Source of the DNA: Daphnia pulex
Lineage: Eukaryota; Arthropoda; Branchiopoda; Diplostraca; Daphniidae
Assembly (NCBI RefSeq): GCF_021134715.1
Contig: NC_060019.1
Coordinates: forward strand, 992,001 to 1,056,000
Length of the DNA stretch: 64,000 bases
Direction of reading: 5' to 3'
In this document: positions 1 through 11,017 of the stretch, piece after piece
Numbering within the stretch: position 1 is the first letter of the stretch
How the letters are laid out: every line of letters starts with the position of its first letter
Notes under the pieces: model-generated
Database searches by the model: none
The model's input: only the letters and a program-made list of their open reading frames with translations
Told to the model about the DNA's origin: nothing
Position numbers and translations under genes: made by a program

Positions 1-743
1 TAACAACGACCACCGAACTCGCAACAACTATTCCAGAAGGAGGTACGGCATGTGAAAACGTATTTCAATTATTTGAGCTACATCCCTTTGCAATCCTGCT
101 GTTATATCCCTACTACAATCACTTTACATTGGAATTGATGATTTTTCTTTTGAATTTTATTTGCAGAAGATTGTCCATCGTATTTGAAAGGAAATACTAA
201 ACTGCCTTGCTGGACCTTGGGTGGGAAATGTTATTGCTTTTTCACCGACGCCGTAAGAAACCAATCACGATTTCAGATTTTTTTTGTTATGAGGTTCAAA
301 TTTCAACAAATTTTCAGGTCGGCAAGAATTGGATATCCGCGGATACCTTTTGTAAAGATGAAGGTATGGGTTTGCTCAGTCTTGAAACTGTAGAGGAGGA
401 CAAGTTAATTTACGACCATATCAAAATTACACCAGGTAAATTGTCAAGTGAAAATCGTGCAATGAATAAATTATATTTTTTTTCCTGCGTGAATCTAGAG
501 TTGAACAGCGTCAGCTATTGGACTTCAGGGATGTATTCCCTGGATGGAGAAAAAATATGGGAATGGGCATCTACAGAACCCTTTCAGCCGTTCACTTACG
601 TGAATTGGAGTCCAGGCCAACCTGATAACAACGGACCGGGTTATTGCCTTCACCTTGATTTAATCAAAACTTTTAGTGCTGGTTATTGGGCTGATATATT
701 TTGCACTAATTCTTTCAGATTCATTTGCGAATCAATTGATTAA
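1..743 (+). CDS. C-type lectin domain protein, 3' part (5' end outside window)
   Basis: Four exon segments fit one reading frame: up to 42, 167-252, 318-435 and 499-743 (stop TAA 741-743), with consistent phases and introns of 124, 65 and 63 bp. The first segment encodes a Thr-rich linker (TTTELATTIPEG). The rest is a C-type lectin fold: start DCPSYL, the WTSG strand, a WSPGQPDNN loop, CLHL, and end FICE. QPD in the calcium site is the galactose-type triplet; the usual WND is replaced by WADI, so calcium binding could be altered. The stalk-plus-lectin layout suggests a secreted or membrane-bound sugar-binding protein of arthropod immunity or development (inference). The signal peptide and start lie upstream of the window. 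The last intron could be retained, because its length is a multiple of three and the frame stays open through it. Confidence 0.8.
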
Positions 744-762
744 CTTGGTAAAATCCAGATGT

Positions 763-768
763 AATAAA
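763..768 (+). terminator. Poly(A) signal of the lectin gene
   Basis: AATAAA lies 20 bases after the lectin stop codon, the expected position for a short 3' UTR. Confidence 0.5.
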
Positions 769-1536
769 TAGATCTGCAATTATTTATTTATATATATTTT
801 TCGTGTAAAATTTTTTTTATATCAGTGTGTTATCAATTCGAAATTTATACGAAAATAAAAATACACCAGCAATCAGCATACCGCTTGAGTTTTGACTTCT
901 TAAGTTAATTGTATCTCATAACCACTAGTTTAGATCCATCATGGATCCATCTGTGAGACACAATTAAAGAGCTTATGCATTTTTCAATGTAAGATAATAA
1001 GATATCGTGATTTGTTGAGTTTTGTTTCGTGATTTCCCCTCCCAGCCTCCTTCATCAGTTCCTCTTTTCCTGTTCACGTTGCCCTTGAAATACGTATGTT
1101 GAAAGTGTGGCAACGTTGCGTTTGGTAGCAGACGAATTTTTCTTGAAATTCTGATGTAAAATTCAGCAATTCAGCGATCAAGAGCCGGAAATCTCGTGGA
1201 AGATAGATAAGCTACTGTTTCTTGGATTGATTCATTTATTTTTAGGTAATTATAAAGTTATCATTGCATGCATTTAGTTTATTTCATAGAAGTATTTGGT
1301 TTGATGAGAAAATCAAATTTATCGCTCCTTATGTCAGCAATGTGAACTCAATACCAGTTTTTCTTGTTATTGTGTCAAAAACAGTTTATGTGGCACTTTG
1401 TAAGTTTACAGAATCGTTTATTTTGCTTGGTTAAAACTCTTTACAAGTAGGAAATTGATACCATGTTAACAGTCCATCATATGTTTTTTACGAAATGTAA
1501 AGACATTTTTCTGCACACTTTTTTTTACAGTTAGAA
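769..1536 (+). promoter_or_regulatory. Lectin/IARS1 intergenic DNA and IARS1 5' UTR
   Basis: There is no convincing ORF. The stretch must contain the IARS1 promoter and a non-coding first exon, because a typical acceptor (T-rich tract, then CAG) ends at 1530, only six bases before the ATG. A donor-like TTAG|GTAATT near 1244 could end the leader exon. Bases about 1108-1170 recur, diverged, at 13127-13190 upstream of the IARS1 pseudogene, which supports this being transcribed leader or promoter sequence. Confidence 0.4.
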
Positions 1537-4500
1537 ATGGTGGAACCAGTTCCCGAATCAATTGATTTTGCTCAGGAAGAAGGAAAAATCTTGGAATACT
1601 GGAAGAAAATTGATGCATTTAAAACCAGTTTGAAATTGTCCAAAGGGAAACCTAGGTAATGCAAATCAATCCATTTAATTTGCATCTTAAAAATTACAAA
1701 TTTAACATTTTGATTTTATTTTTACTTATCATAGGTACACATTCTATGATGGACCTCCATTCGCTACTGGCCTTCCTCATTATGGGCACATCTTAGCTGG
1801 AACTATCAAGGATATTGTCACCCGATATGCTCATCAAAATGGTTTTCATGTTGAGAGGCGTTTTGGATGGGACACACATGGCCTTCCAGTTGAATATGAA
1901 ATTGACAAAACTCTTGGGATCAAAGGCCCAGAAGATGTCATGAAAATGGGAATTGCCAATTACAACGCCGAGTGCAGAAAGATTGTCATGCGTTACGCAG
2001 AGGACTGGGAGACCATTGTCAACAGAATGGGACGTTGGATTGGTAAGTAAAAATTTCCTTCTATCAACTTCTTTTGTTTCAATTACTATTTTTTAAATCA
2101 TCTTTTCAATGTTTTGTGTTTCAGATTTCGAGAATGACTACAAAACCCTTTACCCGTGGTTCATGGAATCAATCTGGTGGGTTTTCAAGCAACTCTTCGA
2201 GAAGGGGCTAGTCTACCGTGGATTCAAAGTGATGCCTTTCTCGACGGCTTGTAGTACTCCATTGTCCAACTTCGAGTCGGGACAGAACTACAAAGAAGTG
2301 GTTGATCCGGCAGGTAAATCATATATTTCTATTTACATTCAAGCCATTCTTAATTACTTGTCTTTTAAATACAGTAATTGTTAGCTTCCCGCTTGACGAT
2401 GAGCCGTCAGTGTCTATTCTCGCATGGACCACTACTCCATGGACACTGCCGAGTAATCTTGCACTTTGCGTCAACGCCACGCTGGACTATGTTCGAGTTA
2501 AAGGTTTGTTTAAGACAACTGTAACTATTAAATAAAGTAAAACCTAAAACAATTTTATTCTCCATATTTCTTGATAGAAAAAGCAACAGAAAAGGTTTAC
2601 ATCATGATGGAAGCTCGTCTCAGTGCACTTTTCAAATCTGGAGAAGAATACGAAATTGTGGAACGATTCAAAGGAGAAGTTCTCAAGGGAAAAACATATC
2701 TGCCACTGTTCCCTTACTTTGCCAGCGTAATTATGAAATTAAAAGATAATTAAATTCTGTCGTAATTTAAATCATGATTTTTTTTTACAGTTGAAGACTT
2801 CCGGCTCTGGAGCATTTAAAGTTTTAACGGATTCCTACGTCACCGACGAATCCGGCACTGGTATCGTTCACCAAGCCCCATACTTTGGTGAGGACGATTA
2901 CCGAGTTTGCCTGGCAGCTGGCATTATCTCAAGAGATCAGGAGATGATTTGTCCTGTGGATGATGGAGGAAGATTCATTGATCCAGTTACTGATTTCGCC
3001 GGCCAGCACGTCAAAGATGCAGACAAGAACATTATCAAAATGTTGAAAGACTGTGGCCGATTGGTGAATTCCGGCACCGTAAAGCACAGCTATCCTTTCT
3101 GCTGGCGCTCTGAAACACCCCTTATCTACCGTGCTGTTCCTTCTTGGTTCATCCGTGTGGAGCAAATGTCCAAACAGCTGTTGGAAAACAACCAGAAAAC
3201 TTATTGGTAACAAACGTTATACATTTCGTGTTACTGCGTGTTGACCCATATGAATTGTATTTAGGGTGCCCGACTTTGTCAAAGAAAAACGGTTCGGCAA
3301 CTGGCTGCGTGACGCCAGAGATTGGGCCGTCAGTCGCAACCGTTACTGGGGCACTCCAATTCCCATTTGGATGTCGGAAGATGGCGAAGAGGTGGTGTGT
3401 GTCGGATCCATCGCCGAGTTGAAAGAACTCACGGGCATTGAATTGACTGATTTGCATCGCGAGAACGTTGATGGCATCACTATTCCCTCCAAAATTCCCG
3501 GTCGGCCACCCTTGAAACGTGTCTCAGAGGTTTTCGACTGTTGGTTCGAATCTGGATCCATGCCTTACGCTCAAGTCCACTACCCGTTTGAAAACAGGAA
3601 AGAATTTGAGGACTGTTTCCCTGCCGATTTCATTGCCGAAGGCATTGATCAAACACGCGGATGGTATGTTTGTTAATAGTAAATTGAGGTAGGCATTTAA
3701 CGAATAATATCTTGGCTGTTTTAGGTTCTATACGCTGTTGGTTTTGTCGACTGCCCTCTTCAATAAACCACCGTTCAAAAATTTGATTGTCAACGGCTTG
3801 GTGTTGGCCAGTGACGGCCAGAAAATGTCAAAGAAGAAGAAGAACTACCCCGATCCAATGCTGGCAAGTTTATTTTTTCTTTTTCTATCTAAACAAAATG
3901 GTTTAACTTACTTTTTTCGACTTTTATAGGTTGTCAATAAATTTGGAGCTGATGCTCTTCGTCTCTACTTGATCAACTCCCCAGTTGTTCGTGCGGAGAA
4001 TCTGCGCTTCAAAGAGGAAGGTGTTCGAGATATTATCAAAGACGTTTTCCTACCCTGGTACAACGCTTACCGATTCTTTGTCCAAAATCTTGAACGTCTC
4101 GAGCGCGTAAGTGTTTTCTTTAGATATTGTTAGACATTTTGATATTGATGCATTTTTCTTGGCTACAGGAAGATGGAATTAAATTCGTTTATGAAGAAGA
4201 GGCCTCTAATTTGTCAACGAATGTGATGGATCGCTGGATCATTTCCTACACTCAGTCCTTGCTGCTATTCGTCCACCAAGAAATGGCTGCCTATCGGCTG
4301 TACACTGTTGTTCCTCGTCTTGTCCGGTTTGTAGACTACCTGACCAACTGGTACGTGCGGATGAACCGTAAGCGACTAAAGGTAAAAATCTTTTCGTTTA
4401 TTTTCACAACACCTTAGATTAATTGTCATTTGGTCGTTTAGGGAGATGGTGGCAAGGACGATTGTCATCACGCCTTGCAGACACTTTTCAGTGTCTTGTT

Positions 4501-6615
4501 TTCCATGATCCGTGTTATGGCCCCATTCACGCCCTTCCTGACCGAATTGATGTACCGCAACTTGCGTCATTTAGTGGCCAACCAGAAAGCCGGAACGACG
4601 GAATCCGTTCATTTCCTTTCTACGCCTGAACCAAAGTATTAAAAATTCTACAAGCAGTAATCAACATTTACTAATGCTTCATTTTTATTAGGAAACATTT
4701 GATTGATGTCAAAATTGAAAATGCCGTGAGTCGGATGCAAGTGGTGATTGAACTCGGACGTGTTCTTCGTGATCGCCGCACTCTGCCCATCAAGGTTCGA
4801 TCGTTTTTTTCATATTCTGTCGCTGCCGGTTATTGATTATCATTTTCAAATAATTTGCAGTACCCTTTGCCGGAAGTGATTGTTATCCTCCGTGAGCAAG
4901 AGTCCTTGGATGAATTGAGGACTATGGAACGATACATTCTGGAAGAGTTGAATGTCCGTGCTCTCAAACTGACCACCGACAAGGACAGTTTTGGAGTCAG
5001 TCTACGTGCAGAACCGGATCACCGCATTGGAGCGCGACTCAAAGGCCAATTCAAGGCTGTCATGGCTGCAATCAAGGTTATTTACTGCGTAATGTGATTA
5101 CATGCATGAACTAAAATTTATTCATTGAACTGAATTAGACCCTGACGGATGAGCAGCTACAAGGATTCTTAACCGAAGGTCAGATCGATGTTTTGGGTAA
5201 CATGATGGGTCCAGAGGATTTGCGGATCTTTTACCAGTTCACTGGTGACCGAGCTGCTGAATTGGCCCAGCAATACGAGACACAAGCGGAAAAAGACGTA
5301 AGTTGTCTGTTTAAGAACCATTTTCCTGGCTTTTTTTATTGAATTTTTCTATGTGAGACAGGTGTTGGTGTTGTTGAATGTAGTCCAAGACCAAAGCATG
5401 AAGGACGAAGGTTTGGCCCGAGAAGCCATTAACTTGGTCCAAAAACTGCGCAAGGAAGCTCACGTAACTCCTTCTGATGCCGTCAGCGTCTACTTTGAGG
5501 TATTACTGTTTTATTAATAAACTCCTTCAAGCTTTCCATTAACGTGTGGTTATTTTAACAGGTTGTTCCTCCTACCGGATACGTAGCCGATGTTGTCAAG
5601 AGTTTTTCAAATTACATTGAGACTGCCATTAAAGTTCCATGGAGAGCAGCACCATCCAAGAAGTCGGGTGCAAAAGTCCTCATCAACAAATCACAAAAGG
5701 TAACAATGAATTTTTTCACGACTGTTCATAAACTTCATAGAGTTAAATTATTTTATTTTTTAACTACAGTTGCAAGGTGTAGATTTAGTGCTGACCATTC
5801 AAGAAGGATTCACTGCCGACTGGGCAGCGAAAGCCGGAGTCCCTCCAGGCAAGAAGTCTCTGGTTGCCACCCAGGCTCCTACAGGCCGAGGGAAACCATC
5901 TACGCCGTAATTGATAATTCATTTTTGAAAACATAATTGAAATCTAAATGTTTCTTTTTTTGTATTGCAGCTTTGTTAATCTTTGCTTAGAAGGCCTGAA
6001 ATCAGGTTATGGCATTGAAGGATCCTACGGAACCATATTACTAAGCAATCCTGTCGGAGCATCCCTCGTCTCTTTCGAAGGACTTGTGAAAGAGGTAATT
6101 TTGAAATATCCATACTGCATTTCATGTATGAATAACCATTAATCAATTATTAGGCTGCTACGGTTTTCGGTCTGCATGGTCGACCGTACACGGTCAAGAG
6201 TTCCGGTGTGACTCTCGATGCGGCTACGGATATTTCCAAACTTGCTGGCACGACGCTAACGGTTGTTCCAGCTACAGCTGAAGATGCAGCTGCCCAAACA
6301 CCATCCATCGATGGATCGGCTTGCAGGTAATGTCTCTTCATCTCAAATCTTTCAGTGAAAACCATTTTCTTAATCCGCCTCGTATTTTTTCTTTGTTGCA
6401 GATTTGTCAATGTCAAATTAGACGGCAAAATGGGAACGGTACTGTTGGAGAATCCTGTGGGATGTCCACTGTTCAGCTCTGCAGAGGAAATGCAGCGGAA
6501 AATCGGAGCCATTTACTCGACATCAAAGAAGTTGTCCTCCGATGAAAAGAAAATGCAGCCAGCGAAATTTGAAAACCTGGACGGGTTACACGGGAAGACC
6601 GTCTATTTACTTTGA
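1537..6615 (+). CDS. IARS1: Isoleucine--tRNA ligase, cytoplasmic
   Basis: Class I aminoacyl-tRNA synthetase that charges tRNA-Ile with isoleucine in the cytosol. Twenty exons: 1537-1655, 1735-2042, 2125-2313, 2375-2503, 2578-2726, 2791-3206, 3265-3663, 3725-3863, 3930-4106, 4169-4381, 4442-4635, 4692-4794, 4861-5076, 5139-5297, 5362-5499, 5562-5699, 5770-5906, 5971-6094, 6154-6326, 6402-6615. They sum to 3834 nt (1277 residues) with all phases matching; the human enzyme is of similar length. Visible motifs: HIGH as HYGH (about 55-58), KMSKS as KMSKK (about 603-606), and the editing-domain segment with TTPWTLPSN. The C-terminus carries two copies of the metazoan FVN..L / GT(I/V)LL.NP(V)G repeat (from about 1109 and 1208), likely for multisynthetase-complex contacts. 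Intron 8 uses a GC donor. The ATG is the first after the leader acceptor and starts a conserved N-terminus. Confidence 0.97.
3864..3929 (+). other. GC-AG intron 8 of IARS1
   Basis: The exon ends ...CCAATGCTG and the intron begins GCAAGT. The only nearby GT (3868-3869) would shift the frame and give a stop within four codons. The GC donor keeps phase 0 and matches the length of the conserved NYPDP...KFGADALR segment. All other introns in this gene begin with GT. Confidence 0.85.
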
Positions 6616-6711
6616 TTCACCTGAAACAATTGTTTTTGGCTTTAACAATAGCGTGACATTATATTGTCACAGTTGTTGTGTACTTGGGCAAATCTGAGGC
6701 AATCAGTAAAC

Positions 6712-6717
6712 AATAAA
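6712..6717 (+). terminator. Poly(A) signal of IARS1
   Basis: AATAAA about 100 bases after the IARS1 stop codon. The same hexamer and surrounding 3' UTR recur downstream of the IARS1 pseudogene near 14757. Confidence 0.6.
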
Positions 6718-6969
6718 GTGTTTGATGGTCTCTCAATTTGCATGCAATAGTTGCCGAAGTTATTTTTAACTAATTGAATTGATTGTAGGGTTTGCGCCCT
6801 TCATTTTTTTTTTTAGTTTGCTTTTCGTTTCGAGACGGGGTTTGCTTGAAATCGCTAACGAGCGATCTGACACGCCCCCGCCTCAGTTCTACTTGATACC
6901 CTACACAGAGTGTACCTTAAAACAAATATTACCCTCGAGCCAGTGTGTAGGCCGTCACGGAACTCTCGA

Positions 6970-7320
6970 AGATTAAATATAATCTATGAAAGTCTTTCAG
7001 AATGGAATTCACTTGCTTGACGAAATAAGGTTTGTGTTCAATATTTCTTTTTCGTCTTATAAAAAATTTTCTTTACCCAAATATCTAATCCCAAAAGCTA
7101 AAATAGTTGTGTTTAATCGATAATCCGATGTTGTAAAAGTTATGAGTGATTATACATTGAGGAGAATTGAGACTTCACTCTTTCGAAAAATATCTTTCGT
7201 AAAATCTGTTCACGATTCTGCCGTGAGGTAAATTCGAGTATTAGTAGTAAAAGTGGAATAATAGTTCTTGACGTTGAGATTCCAGACGTTGATAAATTCA
7301 AACGTCATGGGTAAAAAAAT
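6970..7320 (+). pseudogene. Decayed CPED1 fragment downstream of IARS1
   Basis: Bases about 6985-7025 resemble the end of CPED1 exon 5 (16790-16823, the VFQNG..LLDE stretch), and about 7125-7310 resemble the following intron and CPED1 exon 6 (16898-17092, the HSFEEF and YDSAV.W stretches). The match is collinear but broken by substitutions and indels that destroy the frame. The upstream CPED1 exons are missing, so this is a truncated relic. Its position directly behind the IARS1 3' UTR shows that IARS1 and CPED1 were duplicated together. Confidence 0.75.
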
Positions 7321-8060
7321 AGCTAACAAAATATTGAAAACATGCAGCAATTTTATGTTATGCAATTCAGAATCAACTGAGAATTAACTTCTCATTGATG
7401 CATTACCTTTAATTCTCGATAGTTACTACATTTTTATATATTTATAGGTACTTCCTTCGTTCTGTCAATATAAAAAATTAGAAGTGTGTACTATGATTAT
7501 GAACCACACTAATAATTGAAATAAACTAAGCAGAAGGGACAACTTTTTCTAATTTTGCAAATTTGTCTACTTATTTAAAAAGAAAGTTATTTTCTCTGTA
7601 AAGTTTCTAGGTGAATTTGAAATACAGAAAAAAACGCACAGTAAATTAAATTTCAATATCCAGTTCGAATCCAAAATGCCTTCATAAAATCAGCGAACCT
7701 CGACTCTTAACCTAGAGCATAACAATATAAATTATAAGTTTATTTAATAAGGAAACATTCAATAATACTTCTCTTACTCATCTCCAGAGAAAGAGCTTTT
7801 TCAATAACAGTATTGCATGGATCGCTGGTCAGAGAAACGTTGTAACATTTCGAAGTAGATTTCCTCACTTCAAACTTAAGAAAAAAAAAGACTTTTCCAA
7901 AAATACAGCCCACAGTTGGAGAAGCGTAATTGAAGCTGCAGTCTGCATTTTACAAGGAATTACAATGGGTGATTTATAAAAAAGCGTTAGTTCTGGAACA
8001 GGCGCAAACAACCGATCTCGAGATACACGCTCACTTTTGCTGAAATCAATTAATTAAACA
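7321..8060. other. Non-coding AT-rich stretch
   Basis: I see no gene, repeat array or recognisable element here. It may be further decayed CPED1 sequence, since the first bases after 7310 still faintly resemble the intron after CPED1 exon 6, but the similarity fades. Confidence 0.3.
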
Positions 8061-8465
8061 GCGACATTGTGCCGCATTGTACCTCATGTAAGGTGGGGAT
8101 TCCTTACAGAGAAGAAAACGATGTTGAGTACTAAAGAGCTACTTGTATTGACGTGTGGGTCAAGAGGGAGTAGGTACAACAGAGAGAGAGTGCCGGGCAA
8201 GAGAGCTTACAGCAGAGAGCGAGAGAGAGGGAAAAGCGACGGTTTATACATGACGGGATCGCCGGGTCAGCATCTCTGCAGGTTGGTGTGGGCCGTCATA
8301 GTGCCCGGTCAAGGCTGTAGCGGCGGCTGGTCTGGGGTGGCGTGAGAGCCGGTCCGGCTGGGACAAGGTGTGGACTCGGGGGTTGCTGAGTCCGCATGCT
8401 GTCCGGTTGTGACGTCCTCAGCGGCGGCCATCATAGAGTGGGCAGGGCTGCCGCGGGGCATTACA
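8061..8465. other. GC-rich island of unknown nature
   Basis: A sharp compositional island in AT-rich surroundings. It has purine-rich GAGAGAG runs (8175-8235) followed by G/C-rich sequence to about 8465. A short ORF (8067-8345) has an Arg/Gly-rich product typical of a composition artefact. It could be a solo LTR, a SINE or a transposon end, but I see no terminal repeats, primer-binding site or polypurine tract that would settle it. Confidence 0.3.
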
Positions 8466-8671
8466 CTCATCTCGTTCTTTATGTAAACACGATAAAGGTA
8501 GCCTACTTATCATAACGGAGAATGCCATAATGTCCGACATGATTTTTCAAGTCCGCATACAATAAAGGTGGCTGGGAATTGGAGCTATAGCTCATCGTCA
8601 TCTCTGAAAAGAGATCTTACAGGAATTGAACCCGAAATTTTTCAAATTGGCCAAAAAAGCATCCAGATTCT

Positions 8672-8830
8672 TTAACCCTTTATCGACGTGAGCCAATAAA
8701 AGTTTTTAACTTCTAGACGCCACGTAAACAAGGATTAAGATAGAATTCCCTATAGGACTTTGTCCCGAAAGGCAATAGAAATCTCCAGAGGATCTCGCAA
8801 CGGAAGTCCCTACGGCTGAAAAAGGGTTAA
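8672..8830. mobile_element. piggyBac-like MITE, about 151 bp, TTAA target duplication
   Basis: The element is 8676-8826, bounded by TTAA at 8672-8675 and 8827-8830. It starts CCCTTT and ends AAAGGG, so it has the TTAA plus CCCTTT terminal signature of piggyBac-superfamily elements. The terminal inverted repeats are short and imperfect beyond the first six bases (9 of 13 match). It has no coding capacity, so it would be non-autonomous. Family assignment is inference from termini and target site only. Confidence 0.5.
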
Positions 8831-9152
8831 GTTCAACAACAAAGAGAGTCTCCTCGTTGTGCACAAGTGATTCAGCAATCTGTCATGAACACAAAATGAA
8901 TCTTTTAAAACACAAATATCTATCATTAGGCCTGCATTGCACACTTACACGAGAAACGCATGAAGGAAAATCAGGCAATTCTGTAAGGCGCCGCTTACAG
9001 TAAATGAATAGCCAGATTGAAGCGACAGATGTATTCGACGTGTGTCCAGTCAGGGGAGTACAGCGAGAGATAGTTACATGTAGAAGGGTAAATTTTATAT
9101 ATTGGGGTTGATTCAGGGTATAAATGATTCCGCCGGATCGTGTTATCGGTAA

Positions 9153-9276
9153 AGCTGGACCGGCGGGGGGGGGGGGGGGGGGTTGAGCTGGACCGGTGGG
9201 CTGGTTGAGCTGGACCGGAGGGCTGGTTGAGCTGGACCGGCGGGCTGGTTGAACTGGACCAGCGGGCTGGTTGACT
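9153..9276. repeat. 22-bp minisatellite with 18-G run (array 1)
   Basis: Units of about 22 bp with core GGCTGGTTGAGCTGGACCGG, plus an uninterrupted run of 18 G at 9165-9182. Reading frames through it give Asn-Gln-Pro / Gly-Pro-Ala-Gln repeats on the minus strand, which I treat as a by-product of the repeat. Confidence 0.9.
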
Positions 9277-9646
9277 CTCTGCATAAAGAATCCAAGTCTG
9301 TAAGTGGGAGTCAAGTCGGCAAGAGTGAATTTGCTTGCTGCAGGAGGCAAATCTCTTATTAGCTCTGCTTATGTCCACAAAGGTGCAGAATACGTAGAGA
9401 TCCCCAAAATATTGTGTGAACTTCTCCGGAATCAATGCAAAAGACTTCAATTGTTAATTCTGGGTTTCTTCTGAAATCTAACAGTCTGGCCCGTTGCTAC
9501 TTGTGGTTGTGAAAACAGCAGCAAACTTTGTGTAAAACATTGAAATTTGAATTGGAGGGTCAGAGAGTTACATGTAGAAGGGTACAGTTTATATAGTAGG
9601 GTTGATTAAGGGTATAAATTATCTCGCCGGATCGTGTTATCGGTTT

Positions 9647-9792
9647 AGCTGGACCAGGGGGCTGGTTGAGCAGGACCAGGGGGGGGGGCTGGTTGAGCTG
9701 GACCAGGGGGGGGGGTTGAGCTGGACCAGGGGGGGGGGGCTGGTTGAGCAACTGGACCAGGGGGGGGGGGGCTGGTTGAGCAGCTGGACCGG
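9647..9792. repeat. 22-bp minisatellite, G-run type (array 2)
   Basis: Same core unit, but G runs of 8-12 follow nearly every GGACCA. It directly abuts the inverted CPED1 fragment. Confidence 0.9.
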
Positions 9793-9794
9793 TG

Positions 9795-10217
9795 AAATGG
9801 TCGGATCTAGAAACAATCATTAGATAATCAAAGGATTTAGTTGCAACGTATGGACACTGATTACTGCGAATTTGGTGCCTAACTTTCACTTTCGAATAGA
9901 GCATATGCTGCAAGACCGTTTAACACCACTTTGAGATTCAACAAAGTTGTTTCATAAGGCACAGTTGCAGTGTAATGAGTCCACCTGGGTTGAAAGGCAG
10001 GCTCAAGTTTTGTGGATGGAGTGATAATGTGATTGGTTATTAGACCGAATATTTCTTCTGGGCCATAAAGGTCTTCATTCAGGACTGGGCCAATCTCATT
10101 TACAGAAGAATGTGAATGCCGAAACGAGAGATAATTAACAGCAGTGCTTATGGTTTTATGCAGAAGCAATTGAAGAGAATGTGGAGTGGATTTTGAACGC
10201 AATCGTTTCACGCTGTC
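9795..10217 (-). pseudogene. Inverted CPED1 fragment, copy 1
   Basis: The minus strand matches CPED1 from inside exon 7 (about 17236) through its end (17568), across the intron (with a changed middle) and into the first bases of exon 8 (17628 on). The intron is present, so this was a DNA-level copy, not a retrocopy. Protein identity over the exon is very high (for example EDLYGPEEIFGLITN is unchanged). Both borders fall at minisatellite sequence. An ORF of 180 codons (9879-10421) joins this fragment to unrelated sequence, so it is chimeric and probably not a real gene. Confidence 0.85.
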
Positions 10218-10588
10218 GGCTGGTTGAGCTGTGCCGGGATCTTGATCCCGATGGTGTCGGATACTTTCAAGATTCTCCTCTATCTGAAGCATGAGATTTT
10301 GATCCTTTCTACCCCAAAAGTTTAGCTGTGTGCGTTTACGTCCAAAAATACTATCGTCAATGCAGGTCACAAAGACAGTTAGGTTTGGGCTTGCTTCCGC
10401 CATCTTAGCTTTACCTAACACAGAGATACGTCGGTTAAAATTGACCGGAATTGAATTCCAAACTAAAAACAGGTTAGGTAAGGTTTTTAATTTATAGAAT
10501 ACCTTACTGGTATTCGACTTACAGCTTTTTCAGGTTCTTTTTCCAGGATTTGGGGTTGGTCCGGCATCTCGGACTCGTAAAAAACATC

Positions 10589-10784
10589 GGCTGGTTGAGC
10601 TGGACCAGGGGGGGGGGGGGGGGTTGAGCTGGACCAGGGGGGGGGGGGGTTGAGCTGGACCATGGGGGAGGGGGGTTGAGCTGGACCAGGGAGGGGGGCT
10701 GGTTGAGCAGCTGGACCGGGGCTGGTTGAGCAGCTGGACCGGGGCTGGTTGAGCAGCTGGACCGGGGCTGGTTGAGCTGTGCCG
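10589..10784. repeat. 22-bp minisatellite (array 3)
   Basis: It starts with long G runs separated by TTGAGCTGGACC and ends with three tidy GGGGCTGGTTGAGCAGCTGG-type units. Confidence 0.9.
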
Positions 10785-11017
10785 GGATCTTGATCCCGAT
10801 GGTGTCGGATACTTTCAAGATTCTCCTCTATCTGAAGCATGAGATTTTGCTCCTTTCTACCCCAAAAGTTTAGCTGTGTGAAGATGTAGACCGATGTATT
10901 CGACGTGTGCCCAGTCAGGGGAGTACAGCGAGAGATAGTTACATGTAGAAGGGTACAGTTTATATATTGGGGTTGATTCAGGGTATAAATGATTCCCTCG
11001 GATCATATTATCGGTTT

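Larger units (their letters stand above)
9026..10890. repeat. Tandem segmental duplication, unit 1
   Basis: This unit and the next (10891-12838) are nearly identical direct copies offset by about 1,861-1,865 bp, with differences mainly in G-run lengths and minisatellite copy number. Order within the unit: a 90-bp leader, minisatellite, unique DNA (9274-9560), a second leader, minisatellite, an inverted CPED1 fragment, a block coding for LNFWGRKDQNL on the minus strand, and a third minisatellite. The near identity implies a very recent duplication or ongoing homogenisation. The 8831-9025 lead-in is single-copy and unremarkable. Confidence 0.9.

Noticed and set aside
8618..8640. Possible tRNA on the minus strand (GGAATTGAACCCG resembles a reversed T-arm)
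   Set aside because: The T-stem does not pair properly and no acceptor stem, D-arm or anticodon arm could be assembled around it.
8883..9450. Minus-strand ORFs encoding Asn-Gln-Pro and Gly-Pro-Ala-Gln repeats (also in 9560-9913, 10487-10840 and their unit-2 copies)
   Set aside because: The repeats are simply the 22-bp minisatellite read in several frames. Unit length is not a multiple of three, G-run lengths vary, and more than one frame stays open, which is expected of a repeat and not of a protein under selection.
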